Counted from the stretch's first letter, positions 11,280-24,050 are shown. The stretch is 64,000 bases of DNA from Medicago truncatula (GCF_003473485.1 NC_053042.1:48695762-48759761), one strand, 5' to 3'. The notes: generated from the letters alone by a model not told the origin. Program-made: numbers and translations.

Positions 11280-13236
11280 TTAACTTTGAAAGTTACAAGT
11301 CTTGAACTGAACATTTTCAATGGGTAGTTTATCTGTTGGAAAAGGACATTCGATTTTCTTCTCTGGCAGCATATCACATGGTTTAGGAACCGCATTACTT
11401 GCAACTCCAGAAACATCAGTGCAATTCCATGGAAGATTATTCTTCTGTGCACTCATTTCAATAGTCACATTAGAAATGCATATCCCTGTGAAAGGGTCAT
11501 TAGAAATTCCGTCAAGTTGTCCTGCAATTGTCACATTCTTAGCAATAATATCTCTATAGTTTATTCCACTAATTTTAGGCAATGCTTTTGGATCAAATCC
11601 ATTTTCAGCGTGTGACTTATAAGCCCCTGTCATCCAAAAAACATATTTCATTGTGTTCAAATTCATTCCTTTGACGAATATATCCTTCACATATGCGCCT
11701 CTACCAACGGCTGTTTTGATTCTAACAGCTGATTCTGTGTTGATTGCTGTGATGTCTTCAATTCTAATATCTTGGATTCCACCTGACATTTCACTGCCTA
11801 ATGCAACCATCGCACTTTTAGGGGATATACATGTTAGCCTTCTTACGATTATCTTTTGTGATGGCTTTCCAACTTTGATTCCATACCCATCCAATCCACT
11901 TTTAATCGCAATACAATCATCACCAGAGACAATGTAGTTGTCTTCAATTAGAACGTTTGTACACGAGTCTGTTAAGAAGGGCAAAAATGGGAAAAACAAG
12001 AAGTGGTTAGCAATTTAGTCCTTGCAACTGAACCTTTTATTCAATATGAATGACATAAACTCCATTAAGTTGAAAAATAATAATTAGAATTTGGACAAAA
12101 AAGTCTAAACTAATTTCTAAATGATTGAATGTCTAATGGACCATGAATACATTACCAGGGTCTATGCCATCTGTGTTTGGAACGTCCACTGGTGCAAGAA
12201 TAGTAAGTCTATTTATAATTATGTTACTGAAGATATAAAGTTTAGTCAGATGAATAAAATAATGTGTAAGGTTGAGAAATTTGAAAATGGCGACTCATCA
12301 AACCTGCTGTAAATTGGATGGACAAACCAATTAGGAGAGTTGATCAAAGTGAGATTTGATATTTGGATTTGATCAGAATACATAATCTCAATCATATATG
12401 GCCTAGTGATTTTCAATTGTTTCTTTTGGAACTTGTCCCACCAAGTAGATCCTTGTCCATCAATTGTCCCATTGTTACCTTATGTAGAAAATTCAATAGA
12501 TCAAATTTTAATTGAAGTTTGATAAATTTTAATAGCTATTAATTTATGCAAATAGTTACCGGTAATTACAACATCAGTGAGGTTAGTTCCAAAAATGAGA
12601 CTACTAAACCTTCCATCAGGTGCATCTTTTTCTCTTCCATAAGATGGTAAAAAAGATAATTTAGGCCATTCTGATTCATCCTGTATCATATAAATGACCC
12701 TTTAATTGATTATAAAATTTTAAAAAATACTACAAAACAAAAGTCTTTATATTATACCTGAGATGCAAGAATGACAGCACCCTTTTGGAGAAAAAGAGTG
12801 AAATGGCTTGTGAGATTGAAGCTTCCAGTTAGCCATTTACCTGGTGGAACAATAAGTTGTGCACCACCATCATTTGCATATTGGCTAAGATTGGTTATTG
12901 CTGAATTAAATGCCTTTGTGTTAAGGGTTTTGCCGTCACCAACAGCACCAAAATCTGTTAAAACTGCATTGTGTTTTCGGCAATTGATTGCATGGTAGTC
13001 AAAGCTGTTCAATTTAATACTACTTGGTTCTCTGCATTCTGCTAGTGATACCAATATCAAAACTATAGAAATCACACAAATAACCTGCATAAAACAACAG
13101 TAATTAATCTATGCATACAGAAAATAAAAACAACCACCTGTAACATTTATTTTCTTAGACATAGAACAGGAGTATGCACAAAGAGAATTACATAGGAATT
13201 TCCGAATATTGCACTCTTCATGTTCTGATGAGACAT
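11280..13236 (-). CDS. PG1: GH28 polygalacturonase-like protein, intact
   Basis: Probable secreted pectin-active glycoside hydrolase of family 28. Six exons: 13236-13192, 13084-12758, 12680-12560, 12478-12304, 12226-12156 and 11968-11280; 475 residues, all phases consistent. The N-terminus (MSHQNMKSAIFGNSY then VICVISIVLILVSLAEC) is a signal peptide split by intron 1. GH28 motifs: NTDGIDP (about 240-246), SGDDC (261-265) and RIK (329-331). The third classical motif (GHG) is replaced by CISPKSAMVALGSEMSGG, as is usual in the plant subgroup that includes At3g62110, so catalytic type should not be assumed. The best start may be the second ATG (MKSA), because the TATA box lies only about 35 bases upstream of the first. 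First member of a four-gene tandem array. Confidence 0.92.
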
Positions 13237-13270
13237 GGCACATGGGTAGATTTACCACAGGTATGTGATG

Positions 13271-13280
13271 GATATATATA
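13271..13280 (-). promoter_or_regulatory. TATA box of PG1
   Basis: Minus-strand TATATATATC preceded by a CTCTCTCT run. The same arrangement recurs at the same distance before PG2 and PG3. Confidence 0.6.
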
Positions 13281-14458
13281 GAGAGAGAGGATTATGACTA
13301 CAAAATGCATATTAAGTAATATAAATGTAAATCGAACACGTTGACTATTCTTAGCGTTTGCTCTTTTTTTCAACGAACGGTTATCATAGAATAAAACAAA
13401 GCAAACTTAGTTCTATGGCAAAGTGTGACATTTGTCAACTATCAAGAGTCTTTGTTATTTTAAAAAATTGCTATTATTAGAATTATTTCCTCTTGTCTTT
13501 GATTTTATTTTATCTTCTTAATTATTCAATATATTTCTTTCAAAAAATGTCAATCAACGTTGGACTATGCATGCGTATTCCCTCGCTGTTTTGCATCGCT
13601 TCTGTTCCTATCTCAATGCAAACCCTTCTTATCCTCCCATTCCAATCCTCAATTCTCATTCATGCAAGAAGATATGGGACAAAACGAAATCGACTCTTTC
13701 TCTTCCCTTTTCTTCTTTCTCATACAAGTCCCTTCGGCACCAATGGGTCAGAGTCATCTTGCTTTTATTTTTCACTCATGATGATTTGGATGTATAATAG
13801 AATTGTATTCTATTTTTACTTTCAACAAAAACTGATGTTTGCATCAGATATCAAAAACTATCCAACAACACGCAAGAGTCTATAACGTGATGCTTGCATT
13901 TACTTCCCACTGGAGCCAAATTGGATAATCGATTTAACAATGGAAGGAGACCACCTACTATTAGAATTCAAAGGCAAACATGTCATCGGATAGAAAGTTT
14001 GTTGCCAAAAGTTAGCAAGACCCTTATTCCTTAATCAAATACTACTAAATCAAAATGAAGGGAAGTGTGAAAGTCAAAGATGTAACAATTTTTTGACAAA
14101 CGAATACGAATATATAACAAAAGGGAAATGTTAACTTGTGCCATTAAAACATAAGTTAAGGAGTTAAATGTAGAAACTTTTTTGTTGGAATTAATGTATT
14201 GCATTTTATTTATTAACTTTTAATTAGTTGAATGCACAAATATTAATGGAATATTTCTATTTTAGAATTGCTTAACATACCCTTAGGGCACAAGCTAATA
14301 TGACCCAACATGACCCCATAACAAAATAATAACAATAAAAACACACATCATGTGTCAAACTAGAAAGTCACTGAAAAAACAAAATCAAAAACTACCGGTG
14401 GAAGAGAACAATACATCATAGCTTAGTGTCATCTATGATCCATGTAATGAACACAATC
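13281..14458. other. intergenic, no gene supported
   Basis: PG1 upstream sequence up to about 13450. Overlapping plus-strand ORFs at 13493-13885 (up to 130 codons) have no domain, signal or splice context that I can recognise and are probably chance frames. Confidence 0.45.
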
Positions 14459-15728
14459 TGTTGGAATAAAATGTGTTTTACAATAAACCCTAATGAGTTT
14501 TGATGATAACAAAGTATTAAAAATTGTCAATTGGTTATTGCTAATATTTGTTCAAGTGTACAGGACCATAGGCAACGTTAATCAATTCAATAGGTCTTGG
14601 AAGAACAAAAGAGAGCAAAGGAACCATCAAGAAGAGGAACCTAAAGCATCTGAAGAAAACTGCGTCTGAAGCTATGAAGTGTTTCTGAAGTTTCAAGTGC
14701 CTCTGAAGTGATGACGTCATCAGAAGCAGAAGACATCAGAAGCAAAGTTCATAAGAAGCAAAATTTCATCAGAAGCTATATCATCACCAGAAGTTAAAGT
14801 TGTTCAGAAGATTCAATCTGAAATCTCAAAAGAGCTGTCTCTTGAAGTTAACCTCGTCTAAGAGAGCGAAAGATCAAATGGGAGGTGCCAACGTTCATTT
14901 GAAAAGCACTGGGTGCCTGTCCTTCATTGAAGAGTTGACAAAATACAAATGTACAACCACTACCTCCACGACCCTGAGTGTGTCCTCGCTACAAGACAAG
15001 ATAACAGCTCTGCCTGCAGAATTGTTCCCTCAAGATAGGAATGAATTTGAAGTTGATCCTTCATAGGACTACATCCAAATCAGGCAAAAGATTAGTGGTG
15101 AATGATCAAAGGAACTCAACGATTCTTTAGACGTGCTTAAGATCTCAACGAAGTGAAGACTTGAAGATCAGTAGAGACATTATCACAAGTTAAAAGCGCC
15201 AAAACTCTGCCAAATTTGTTTCTCAAAAGCACTTTGAATTTCTGCACTGATTTGATATATCTTAGAAATTCTTAAGTCTAGAGTCTTTTATTGCATTGTA
15301 TTGTGAACACCACTGATTGTATATCAAGTGTTCAGAGTCAAACAATTTTCTGTGTAATTCTGTTTGATTAGAAGTCTCTTGCTTTAGTGCTTGAGCATAG
15401 GAAGTCTCTAGCCTGCGTGCTTGAGCATTTGGGAAGTCTCATACTACGTAGTATTGAGCAGTTGTAATATGTGTGATTATTTCTTAGTGGAAATCTCCTT
15501 GGAAGTGCAAGGGGGACTGGACTACTTCCGGTTTGTGGAAGGAACCAGGATAATTGTTTGTGTCTCTCTTTCTTTTCTCTACTCTGTTTTTATTCCGCTG
15601 CGTATCCGATTCTGAACATCACATCAGAAGCACTCTCATCCAGCTTCTGAAGTGATATCAGAAGAAGAATTTTCTGAGAAAAAGAAAACACAATTCAACC
15701 CCCCCTTCTTATGTTTTTCTCACCTTCA
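14459..15728 (+). mobile_element. solo LTR of a large Ty1/copia (SIRE/Maximus-like) element (fossil)
   Basis: A 1.27-kb unit beginning TGTTGGAATAAAATGTG and ending in the AATTCAACCCCCCCTTCTTA-type tail and CTCACCTTCA that is characteristic of legume SIRE-like LTRs. The middle carries repeated AGAAGC/TCTGAAG motifs. No primer-binding site or internal coding region follows, so it stands as a solo LTR. Clear target-site repeats were not found; CAATC occurs on both sides, but not at matching ends. Confidence 0.65.
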
Positions 15729-15818
15729 CAGTGCACACACTCAATCAGCATTAATTTTCCCAGCGAAAAGAAAAGAAACCTAAAAGCTTGATAAATCCAC
15801 GTTGCAGCCAAATTTGAT

Positions 15819-16130
15819 TCATTCAAATGCCCATTGATTTTCCCAGCGAACTTCTTCTTCTTCCTTCGGAGTGAAATCATTCTTGATGTTAAAAGTCTTT
15901 CGAATTTCCTCCGGTGTCTTCCCTTTGATCATGTCCGCCACAATCTGGCAGGTAAGATCCAGCAAGCCCTTGATATCCAAGTAGTTTGCAGCAAGAATGA
16001 GGTCAAAAAGCGTAGCCTGATCAACCTTCACGAATTCAGCATCCCAATTCTTAAGATCATCTTCTGAAGGTTTTTCATCAGAACTCGCAGCAGTAGCATC
16101 GACATGCTTCTTACAGTAATCAATCACCAT
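15819..16130 (-). pseudogene. 5'-truncated SKP1/ASK-like copy
   Basis: Encodes 103 residues covering the C-terminal two-thirds of a plant SKP1, the adaptor of SCF ubiquitin ligases. Visible: [70 protein letters not shown] and the terminal ENQWAFE. Family members are about 155 residues; the first 50 or so, with the CUL1-binding BTB/POZ fold, are absent. An in-frame stop lies four codons upstream of the first Met (TAA CAT TTA TGG GCT ATG), no acceptor site precedes it and no N-terminal exon was found upstream. It sits between a solo LTR and a hAT element. A 5'-truncated retrocopy is the likeliest reading. Confidence 0.8.
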
Positions 16131-16184
16131 AGCCCATAAATGTTATGGTGTCATTGAAAAAAGATAAATATAGTTCGTTACAAC

Positions 16185-16832
16185 TAGAGCTATAAAAAAA
16201 TGGGTCGGGATAATGGGCCGGCCCATTAGCCCATATTTTGGGCTGGGTGGCCTAAAAAGCTAGCCCATAAATGCACTCAGGTTTTTTTTTTGCCCATACA
16301 AAAATGGGGTCGGGCCGGGCTAGTCCATCGAGCTTTGGGACGGCCCATTAGCCCATATTTCATTTGACTTTTGTTATAAAAACAATTTTTTTTTTTTAAA
16401 AACAATTTTAAAATTTATTAATAAAAAATATTTAAATAAATAAATTTAATAAATACGAATGAATTTAACTTAAAGTTTTAAAATTTTAAAGTTTAAATTA
16501 TTAATTTGATTTGATTGAAGGAATAACTAGAGTTTAATTATTATTCAATGTTAATTAAAAAATATTTACATTTTTATGTCCATCCAATCATATTTTAGCA
16601 AAAAAATAGTGGTGAGTAACTAATACATAAAAAATACATAAAAAAAAGTGAATAAATTTAAAAAATAAAACATAAACGGGTCAGGTCGGGTCGGCCCATG
16701 ATGGACCACGTGGGCCGAGCTGGGCTCTAGAATTTACGGTCCAATTTTAAATGGGTTGGCCCGGGCTGGCCCATTTATACGGTCGGGCCTTTCGGGCCGG
16801 GCTGCGTCGACCCAGCCCATTTGACACCTCTA
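16185..16832. mobile_element. non-autonomous hAT-type transposon
   Basis: Starts TAGAGCTATAAAAAAATGGG and ends, read inversely, TAGAGGTGTCAAATGGGCTG. It is flanked by perfect 8-bp direct repeats GTTACAAC (16177-16184 and 16833-16840), the hAT target-site length. Subterminal regions are full of GGGCCGGGC/GGCCCA repeats in both orientations, and the centre is AT-rich with no transposase frame. Confidence 0.85.
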
Positions 16833-16840
16833 GTTACAAC

Positions 16841-17616
16841 ATGAAAGTGAAAAATATCTATACATATAATTTTAATCAAAAACAAAAATAATTTTATTCA
16901 AAATCAAAATTTTATTTTTTAAAAAAGAAAAAAAAATCAATTTTTTTTAAGGAAGTAAAAATCAAAATTTATAAAAAAACTAATTTATACGCATTAACAC
17001 AATAAAAAAAAATACTCACAGACTATCCGTTGAACGCTAATATAATATTATAATTGTTAATTGATTTTTTACTCAGAAAAAACAAATTAATAATTGATTC
17101 TTGGTTAACAAGTATCAAAATAAGATTCATGACAGTTACTCTATAATCCATAAGATTCATTGGTTGGAGTCGGAATTGGAGGCATAATTTATTCAACTGG
17201 GAGTCAGAATTCATATTAAGAGATGTTCGAATTCAATTCCAATCAAATGAGTCTGTGAATTGTGGAGTGCCTATGATACCTTCCTCACTTGTTTATCTTA
17301 ATTGAATTCTAGAATATTAAGCATTTAGAGTGAATAACTACTAACTTAATCTTCAGAAATTTAATGTCAGTTGATTAGTGTCCATAATACTAATTAAACT
17401 GAAATTTAAAATTTCCTAAAAGCAATTAGTACATTTAATACACTTCAGTTAAGCTCAAATTATTTGGTAGAATATGAGTTCGATCCTTGATTGGAATAAT
17501 TTGTCGGACTTTACTTACCTCAATTGGAATCCTAATTATATATCGATTTCTCTCGTAACTAGAGAGAGTGTCAAGGAAACAAATAAACAAAAAGGAGAAC
17601 CACGAGTAATGGCAGT
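16841..17616. other. intergenic, no gene seen
   Basis: AT-rich; no frame, RNA or clear repeat ends recognised. Confidence 0.5.
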
Positions 17617-18384
17617 AGTCAATGGAGGTGGTAGTCAATGGACCAGCAAACAGAACAGAATCAATTGTCTGAGATAATTCTTCAACCTCAAGAAATGGCA
17701 GTAGCCCACTTGACAGCAATGGAAATAAACCTGCATAGGATGTATACCTGCGGAATAAATCCAACCATGAGTTTGTTAGCTGCAGAACACAAACTAAGTT
17801 AACGTCAATAATAAGCAGAACATGATAAGTTCCCTTCCAAACACAAATCATTGTCTAACAAAAAAATTAATAACTAAAACACACTAGAATCAAATCAAAT
17901 AGTAAAACAACTTGTTAACAAAAGATGAAAGTTAGTAAAACGAATTTGCTTACGCGAGAATCCATTTTCCATCGAGCAAACTCAAGGCATCAGTGGAAGC
18001 AGGGGTGGGAAACTTAGCCTCGAGCTGACTAATAAGCTCAAAAATCTCCGCTCTTGTCTCACTCGCGGCTTTCGATCCATGATCAGTCCCATAAAACAAA
18101 CCAACCAAGTCCTTCTTCAGCTTCTCCGTCTCAATATCTGTCACTATCACCTCCGCAACTGCCACATCGGCAGAAGGCTCTGAACCCCACTCATCATCAT
18201 TCGCATTCTCTTGAACATACGCCATCCGCCTAAAACCATCGGCCAACACAATCGGTCTTCTGGCATGTTTGCTCAGAAAACCGAATGTGATGGTCAATGG
18301 AGAAATTGAAGGTGTGGAGTTGAGAGAGGTTACTGGAAGTGTGTTTATGTGGAGAAGTTAGTTGAGGTTTGATAGAGAGGCCAT
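17617..18384 (-). pseudogene. broken plastid fibrillin (PAP/plastoglobulin) copy
   Basis: Fibrillins are plastoglobule and thylakoid lipid-binding proteins. Exon 1 (18384-17954) encodes a transit-peptide region and then LKKDLVGLFYGTDHGSKAAS, ETRAEIFELISQLEAKFPTP and LSLLDGKWILA. Intron 17953-17748 has GTAAGC and CCGCAG sites in the right phase. Exon 2 continues [20 protein letters not shown] and [10 protein letters not shown], lacks about eight residues normally found before the FAGPL motif, and then stops resembling the family after TTTSI (about 17617). The transit peptide has an in-frame TAA after eight codons (18358-18360). With a 5' stop and the last half of the protein missing, it is a pseudogene. 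Confidence 0.8.
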
Positions 18385-18540
18385 TTTCTTTCTTGAATTC
18401 AGAGAGAATGAAGATTGAAGAGAGAGGAAAAGAGAGGTTTATTGAGAGTAATGGATGGAGTGAAACATGGATGCTGTGGATTTATTGAGATTTGATTGTC
18501 ATAAGAAACAAAACGGTAGATATCTCTTTTGAGAATTAAG

Positions 18541-18612
18541 GATGTATACTTACCAAACCATGAATCCAACCACGAATTTGTTAGCTGTGGAACATAGTTT
18601 TGTTAACTAGCA
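18541..18612 (-). pseudogene. second, shorter fibrillin relic
   Basis: About 72 bases resemble the intron end and first exon-2 bases of the fibrillin copy at 17738-17812 (shared blocks GGATGTATAC, ATCCAACCA and TTTGTTAGCTG). No coding capacity; a remnant of a local duplication. Confidence 0.55.
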
Positions 18613-18824
18613 TTGTCAGAATAGTTGGATAAGGTTAAATCTCGCAGCGAAATCTGGGCAGCCATGACACATCCGTTGCAGGCCTATGCAAGAAGCTTTG
18701 GTTTAGTCTAGTACATACTATCATGCAAGAAAATAACCTTTGCTACCATTATATAATCTGATAATATAAAGTTCAAAATCATCCATATTATTTCATTAAA
18801 AAGAAAAAAAAAGTTACATCCATT

Positions 18825-20900
18825 TTATCTAATGACACTACTTTTGAAGTTACAAGTCTTGAACTGAACATTTTCAATGGTAAGTTTATCAGTTGGAAAA
18901 GGACATTCAAATTTTTCTTTCTCTGCCAGCAATTCACAGGGTGTAGGACTCACATTACTTGTAACTCCAGAAACATCAGTGCAATTCCATGGAAGTTTCT
19001 TCTTATGTGCACTCATTTCAATAGTCGCATTAGAAACACAAATTCCAGTAAAAGGGTCATTAGAAATTCCATCAAGTTTGCCTGCAATAGTCACATTCTT
19101 GGCAGTAACATCTCTATAATTTATTTCACTAATTTTAGGCAATGCGTTTGGATCAAATCCATTATCAGGGTGTGACTTATAAGACCCTGTCATCCAAAAA
19201 ACATATTTCATTGTGTCCAAATTCATTCCTTTGACAAAAATGTCCTTCACATATGCGCCTCTACCGATGGCTGTTTTGATTCTAACAGCCGATTCTGTCT
19301 TGATTGCCGTGACGTCTTCAACTCTAACATCTTGGATTCCACCTGACATTTCACTGCCTAATGCAACCATTGCACTTTTAGGGGATATACATGTTAGCCT
19401 TCTTATGATTATTTGTTGAGATGGCTTTCCAAATTTGATTCCATACTCATCCCATCCACTTTTTATTGCAATACAATCATCACCAGAAACTATATAGTTG
19501 TCTTCAATTCTGACGTTTGTACATGAATCTGGTAAGTAAAAAAAATGGAAAAACAAGAAGTGGTCGGTAATTTACTCCTTGCAATTGAGCCTCTTGTTCA
19601 GTATGAAGGTCATAAGTTCCATTTAGTTGGAAAAAAAATTGAATTTTTGACTCGTTTGTTACAGATTTTCTAAGACAAAAAAGAACTTGAAACAAAAAAA
19701 TCTAAACTAATTTCTAAATGATTGTATATCAAACTGACCAAAAATACATTTACCTGGGTCTATGCCATCCGTGTTAGGAATGTCGACTGGTGCAAGAATT
19801 GTAAGTCCATTTATAATTATGTTACTGAAGAATGAAGATATAAAGTTTAGTCAGATGAACGAAATAATATATACTTAGAAAAATAAGGTTGAAAAATTTG
19901 AAGATGGTGACTAATCAAACCTGCTGTAAACTGGATGGACAAACCAAGAAGGGGAATTGATCAAAGTGAGATTGGATATTTGGATTTGATCAGAATACAT
20001 AATCTCAATCATGTATGGCCTAGTGATTTTCATTTGTCCCTTGTGGAACTTGTCCCACCAATAAGATCCTTGTCCATCAATTGTCCCATTGTTACCTTAT
20101 GAACAAAATTCAATAGATCAAATTTTAATATAAGCTTGACAAATTTTAATAATGGCATAGCTATCAATTTATCTAAATAGTTACCAGTAATTATAACATC
20201 AGTGAGGTTAGTTCCAAAAACGAGACTGCTAAACCTTCCATCAGATGCATTCCTTCCACTTCCATAAGAAGGTAAAACAGGGAATTGAGGCCATTCTGAT
20301 TCATCCTGAATCATATAAACGTCCCTTTAATTGATTATAGACTTTTTAAAAATTCCTCAAAACAAAAGTCCTTTTGTATAATGATTATATATACCTGAGA
20401 TGCAAGAATGACAGAATCTTTTTGGAGAAAAAGAGTGAAATGGCTTGTGAGATTGAAGCTTCCGGTTAGCCATTTACCTGGTGGAACAATAAGTTGTGCA
20501 CCACCATCATTTGCATATTGGCTAAGATTGGTTATTGCTGAATTAAATGCCTTTGTGTTAAGGGTTTTTCCATCACCAACACCACCAAAATCTGTCAAAA
20601 CTGCACTGTGTTTTCTGCAATTGATAGCTGGATAATCAAAGTTCTTCAATTTACTACTACTTGGTTCTTTGCATTCTGCTAATGAACCAAATATCAGAAG
20701 TACAGAGATCACACCAATAACCTGCACAAAACAATTTTCTTAGACAAAAATAAATAAGCAACATAAAAACTTGAACCATTGACAAGGTGACATGGAATTG
20801 AAGAGTAAAATGAACAATACATAAAAACTATGCACAGAGAAAATTACAGTACATAGGAATTTTCGAATACTGGACTCTTCATCATGTTTTTATGAGACAT
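18825..20900 (-). CDS. PG2: GH28 polygalacturonase-like protein, intact
   Basis: Six exons: 20900-20853, 20721-20395, 20305-20185, 20095-19921, 19824-19754 and 19528-18825; 481 residues. Same architecture as PG1. The N-terminus is MSHKNMMKSPVFENSY plus VIGVISVLLIFGSLAEC (signal peptide). It carries NTDGIDP, SGDDC and RIK, and the GHG position is again ALGSEMSGG. Distinguishing features: GGVGDG in place of GAVGDG in exon 2, KFGKPSQQ in exon 6, and a longer C-terminus ending NFKSSVIR. A predicted apoplastic pectin-active enzyme. The array continues about 1.2 kb upstream with PG3, and pseudogene debris lies 3' of it. Confidence 0.92.
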
Positions 20901-20933
20901 GGCAATTGTTGTAGAGAAACCACAAGCATATGG

Positions 20934-20944
20934 TCTTATATATA
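20934..20944 (-). promoter_or_regulatory. TATA box of PG2
   Basis: Minus-strand CTATATATAAG after a CTCTCT run, about 35 bases upstream of the first ATG. Confidence 0.6.
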
Positions 20945-22060
20945 GAGAGAGGATTATATGACTACAAAATGCATATCAAAATCAAATCAAAAGTTATTAT
21001 TATTTGGCTATACAATTTTTCCTATGGTTAATTTTGATTCATTGTAAAGAGAAAAGTAATAAAGGTAATTCAATTTTTTACTTTATGCCGTTCAAAAAGA
21101 AATAAAATAAAGGTTGTTCAAATACGTTAATTTTAATATTCAAAAAGAAAATACGTTAACTTTATTGAAATGCGTTTTTTTTTTTTTTTGAAGAAAGTTT
21201 TATTGAAATACTAACAAGTATTTAAATGTCCATCTTATTTAACTTTTGACAAAATTGTGCAGCTTGGATTAAAATTTAAATGTTAAGCTTTGTGAATCAT
21301 AAAATTAGAAGAAAATAAATCAAGATTAATTAGTAATATTTGATACTATTATATTTTAATTGTAAGTCAAATGCTTGTCAAAGGAAAAATATCTACATTC
21401 AACGGTATATTCCTTCCTCTTCAAATTATAAGATGTTTTGGTTTTCTCTCTATTGGAACATTATTAATACTGATATTATAGGATTATTACACAATAACCG
21501 TAGGATCACAAACTAATTGTAGCATCATGGTTATTACTCACAACATAATTGTGATAATCATGATCTTTAATAGTCTTAAACATCCTTCTCTATTTAGTTC
21601 TTAGATTATAGTATTGTACAATGATATATAGACTGTACCTGTACATCTAAGTAATACACAGAAAACAACGTTTCTGTTTTTCCAATACTCTCAAAAAAAA
21701 AATTGGTTGTTTTACATAAATTAAGAAAGATAATTATTTTTTTTATACGAAAGAAATTATGAGTTTTTTTCAAAATTATCTTTCATTTATGGTTTGGTAA
21801 TAATAAATTAAACAATTGAAAGAAGATAGAGAGTAATAAATAGTTTTTTTTTTTGAACCAACAAAATTTATTGATTTCAAATTCTAACAAGACGCTTTGA
21901 GGTGATGATAAAAGAACAAAGATACCCATATAGATTTAACATCCTCAAACACCAACCACAAAACAACCGTAAAATGATAGTTTTATGTTAAACTAAATAT
22001 ATAGTATTATTCATTCCTTTTCAATTATAGCATTAAAATTAAAATTTTACATCCATGTTA
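20945..22060. other. spacer between PG2 and PG3, no gene seen
   Basis: AT-rich spacer with poly-T (about 21174-21191) and a fragment near 21845-21970 that resembles the tail of a retroelement but is too short to classify. Confidence 0.4.
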
Positions 22061-24050
22061 TCAGAAGACACTACTTTGGAAGTTACAAGTCTTGAATTGA
22101 ACATTTTCGATGGCTAGTTTATCTGTTGGAAAAGGACATTCAATTTCCTTCTCTTGCAGCAATTCACATGGTTTAGGAACCACATTACTTGTAACTCCAG
22201 AAATATCAGTGCAATTCCATGGAAGTTTCTTCTTATGTGCACTCATTTCAATAGTCACATTAGAAACACATATTCCAGTAAAAGGGTCGTTAGAAATTCC
22301 TTCAAGTTTGCCCGCAATAGTCACATTCTTAGCGGTGACATCTCTATAATTTATTCCACTAATTTTAGGCAATGCGTTTGGATCAAATCCGTTATCAGGA
22401 TGATCTCCATAAGAACCTGTCATCCAAAACACATATTTCATTGTATTCAAATCCATTCCTTTGACGAAAATGTCCTTCACAAAAGCACCTCTACCGACAG
22501 CAGATTTTATTCTAATAGCGGATTCTGTGTTGATTGCTGTGACATCTTCAATTCTAACATCTTGGATTCCACCTGACATTTCACTGCCTAATGCAACCAT
22601 AGCACTATCAGGGGATATACAAGTTAACCTTCTTATGATTATTTGTTGTGATGGCATTCCAACTTTAATTCCATACTCATCCCATCCACTTTTTATTGCA
22701 ATGCAATCATCGCCAGAGACAATGAAGTTGTCTTCAATTCTAACGTTTGTACATGAGTCTGTTAAGAAGGGGAAAAATGGGAAAAAAAACAAGTAGTTGA
22801 ACTTTTTTTAATATGAATGAATGCCATAATTTCCATTACTTAAAGATGAATAAACATAATCATTAACAATACCTGGGTTTATTCCATCTGTGTTTGGAGA
22901 GTCTACTGGTGCAAGAATGGTAAGTCCATTTATAATTATGTTACTGCAGAAATGAAGCTTGATCAGAAGAAGAATGAAATATTGTATTAAGGTTGAGAAA
23001 ATTTAAAAAGAGTGCATTATCAAACCTGCTGTAAATTGGATGAACAAACCATGTTGGAGAGTTGATCAAAGTGAGATTTGATATTTGGATTTGATCAGAA
23101 TACATAATCTCAATCATGTATGGTCTAGTGAGTGTCAATTGTTTCTTGTGGAATTTGTCCCACCAATATGATCCTTGTCCATCAATTGTCCCATTGTCAC
23201 CTTTTGAATGAACATATATTTAAATAGGTCAAAATTAAAAACTACTTCCCCATTTAAATTTTAATATAATAAATTTAACAATATTTAATAATTACCGGTA
23301 ATAATCACGTCAGTGAGGTTAGTTCCAAAAATGAGACTACTAAACCTTCCAGCAGGTGCATCTCTTCCCCTTCCATAAGATGGTAAAACAAGAAGTTGAG
23401 GCCATTCTGATTCATCCTATATCATATATATAAATGACACTTTATTAACTAATTCTAAAATTTTCCAAATGCTACAAAATAAAAGTTATCATATAAGTAG
23501 TGACTATATAATATATACCTGAGATCCAAGAATAACAGCATCTTTTTGGAGAAAAAGAGTGAAATGGCTTGTGAGATTGAAGCTTCCGGTTAGCCATTTA
23601 CCTGGTGGAACAATAAGTTGTGCACCACCATCATTTGCATATTGGCTAAGGTTGGTTATTGCTGCATTAAAAGCTTTTGTGTTAAGGGTTTTGCCATCAC
23701 CAACAGCACCAAAATCTGTTAAAACTGCACTGTGTTTTCTGCAATTGATTGCAGGATAATCAAAGTTGTTCAATTTAATACTACTTGGTACTCTGCATTC
23801 TGCTAGTGATCCCAATATCAGAACTACAGATATCACACCAATAACCTGCACAAAACAATGGTTATAAGTCTAGCACGCAGAAAATATAAATAATCACATG
23901 TAACGTTTATATTCTTGGATATAAATAGGCAACATAAAAAACTTTTGAGACATTGTCATAGAACAATATGAACAATACATAAAAACTATGCAGAAAGAAA
24001 ATTACATAGGAATTTTCGAATCTTGCACTCTTCATATTTTGATGAGACAT
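22061..24050 (-). CDS. PG3: GH28 polygalacturonase-like protein, intact
   Basis: Six exons: 24050-24006, 23845-23519, 23416-23296, 23200-23026, 22943-22873 and 22758-22061; 478 residues. N-terminus MSHQNMKSARFENSY then VIGVISVVLILGSLAEC. Motif I reads NTDGINP, so the second acidic residue is Asn while the catalytic first Asp is kept. SGDDC and RIK are present and the GHG site reads ALGSEMSGG. The acceptor of exon 3 is TAG rather than CAG. The 3' half of exon 6 is almost identical to that of PG4 (SYGDHPDNGFDPNALPKISG, ending NFQSSVF). Predicted secreted wall enzyme. Confidence 0.92.

Noticed and set aside
11320-11937. Plus-strand ORFs opposite exon 6 of the PG genes (also 18877-19419, 22110-22796, 26406-27023)
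   Set aside because: The same shadows recur in all four paralogues because the sense strand is conserved; no independent evidence.
13493-13885. 130-codon plus-strand ORF and two overlapping frames
   Set aside because: Three frames are open over the same pyrimidine-rich DNA, with no domain or splice support.
14800-15066. 88-codon ORF as a host gene
   Set aside because: It lies wholly inside the solo LTR.
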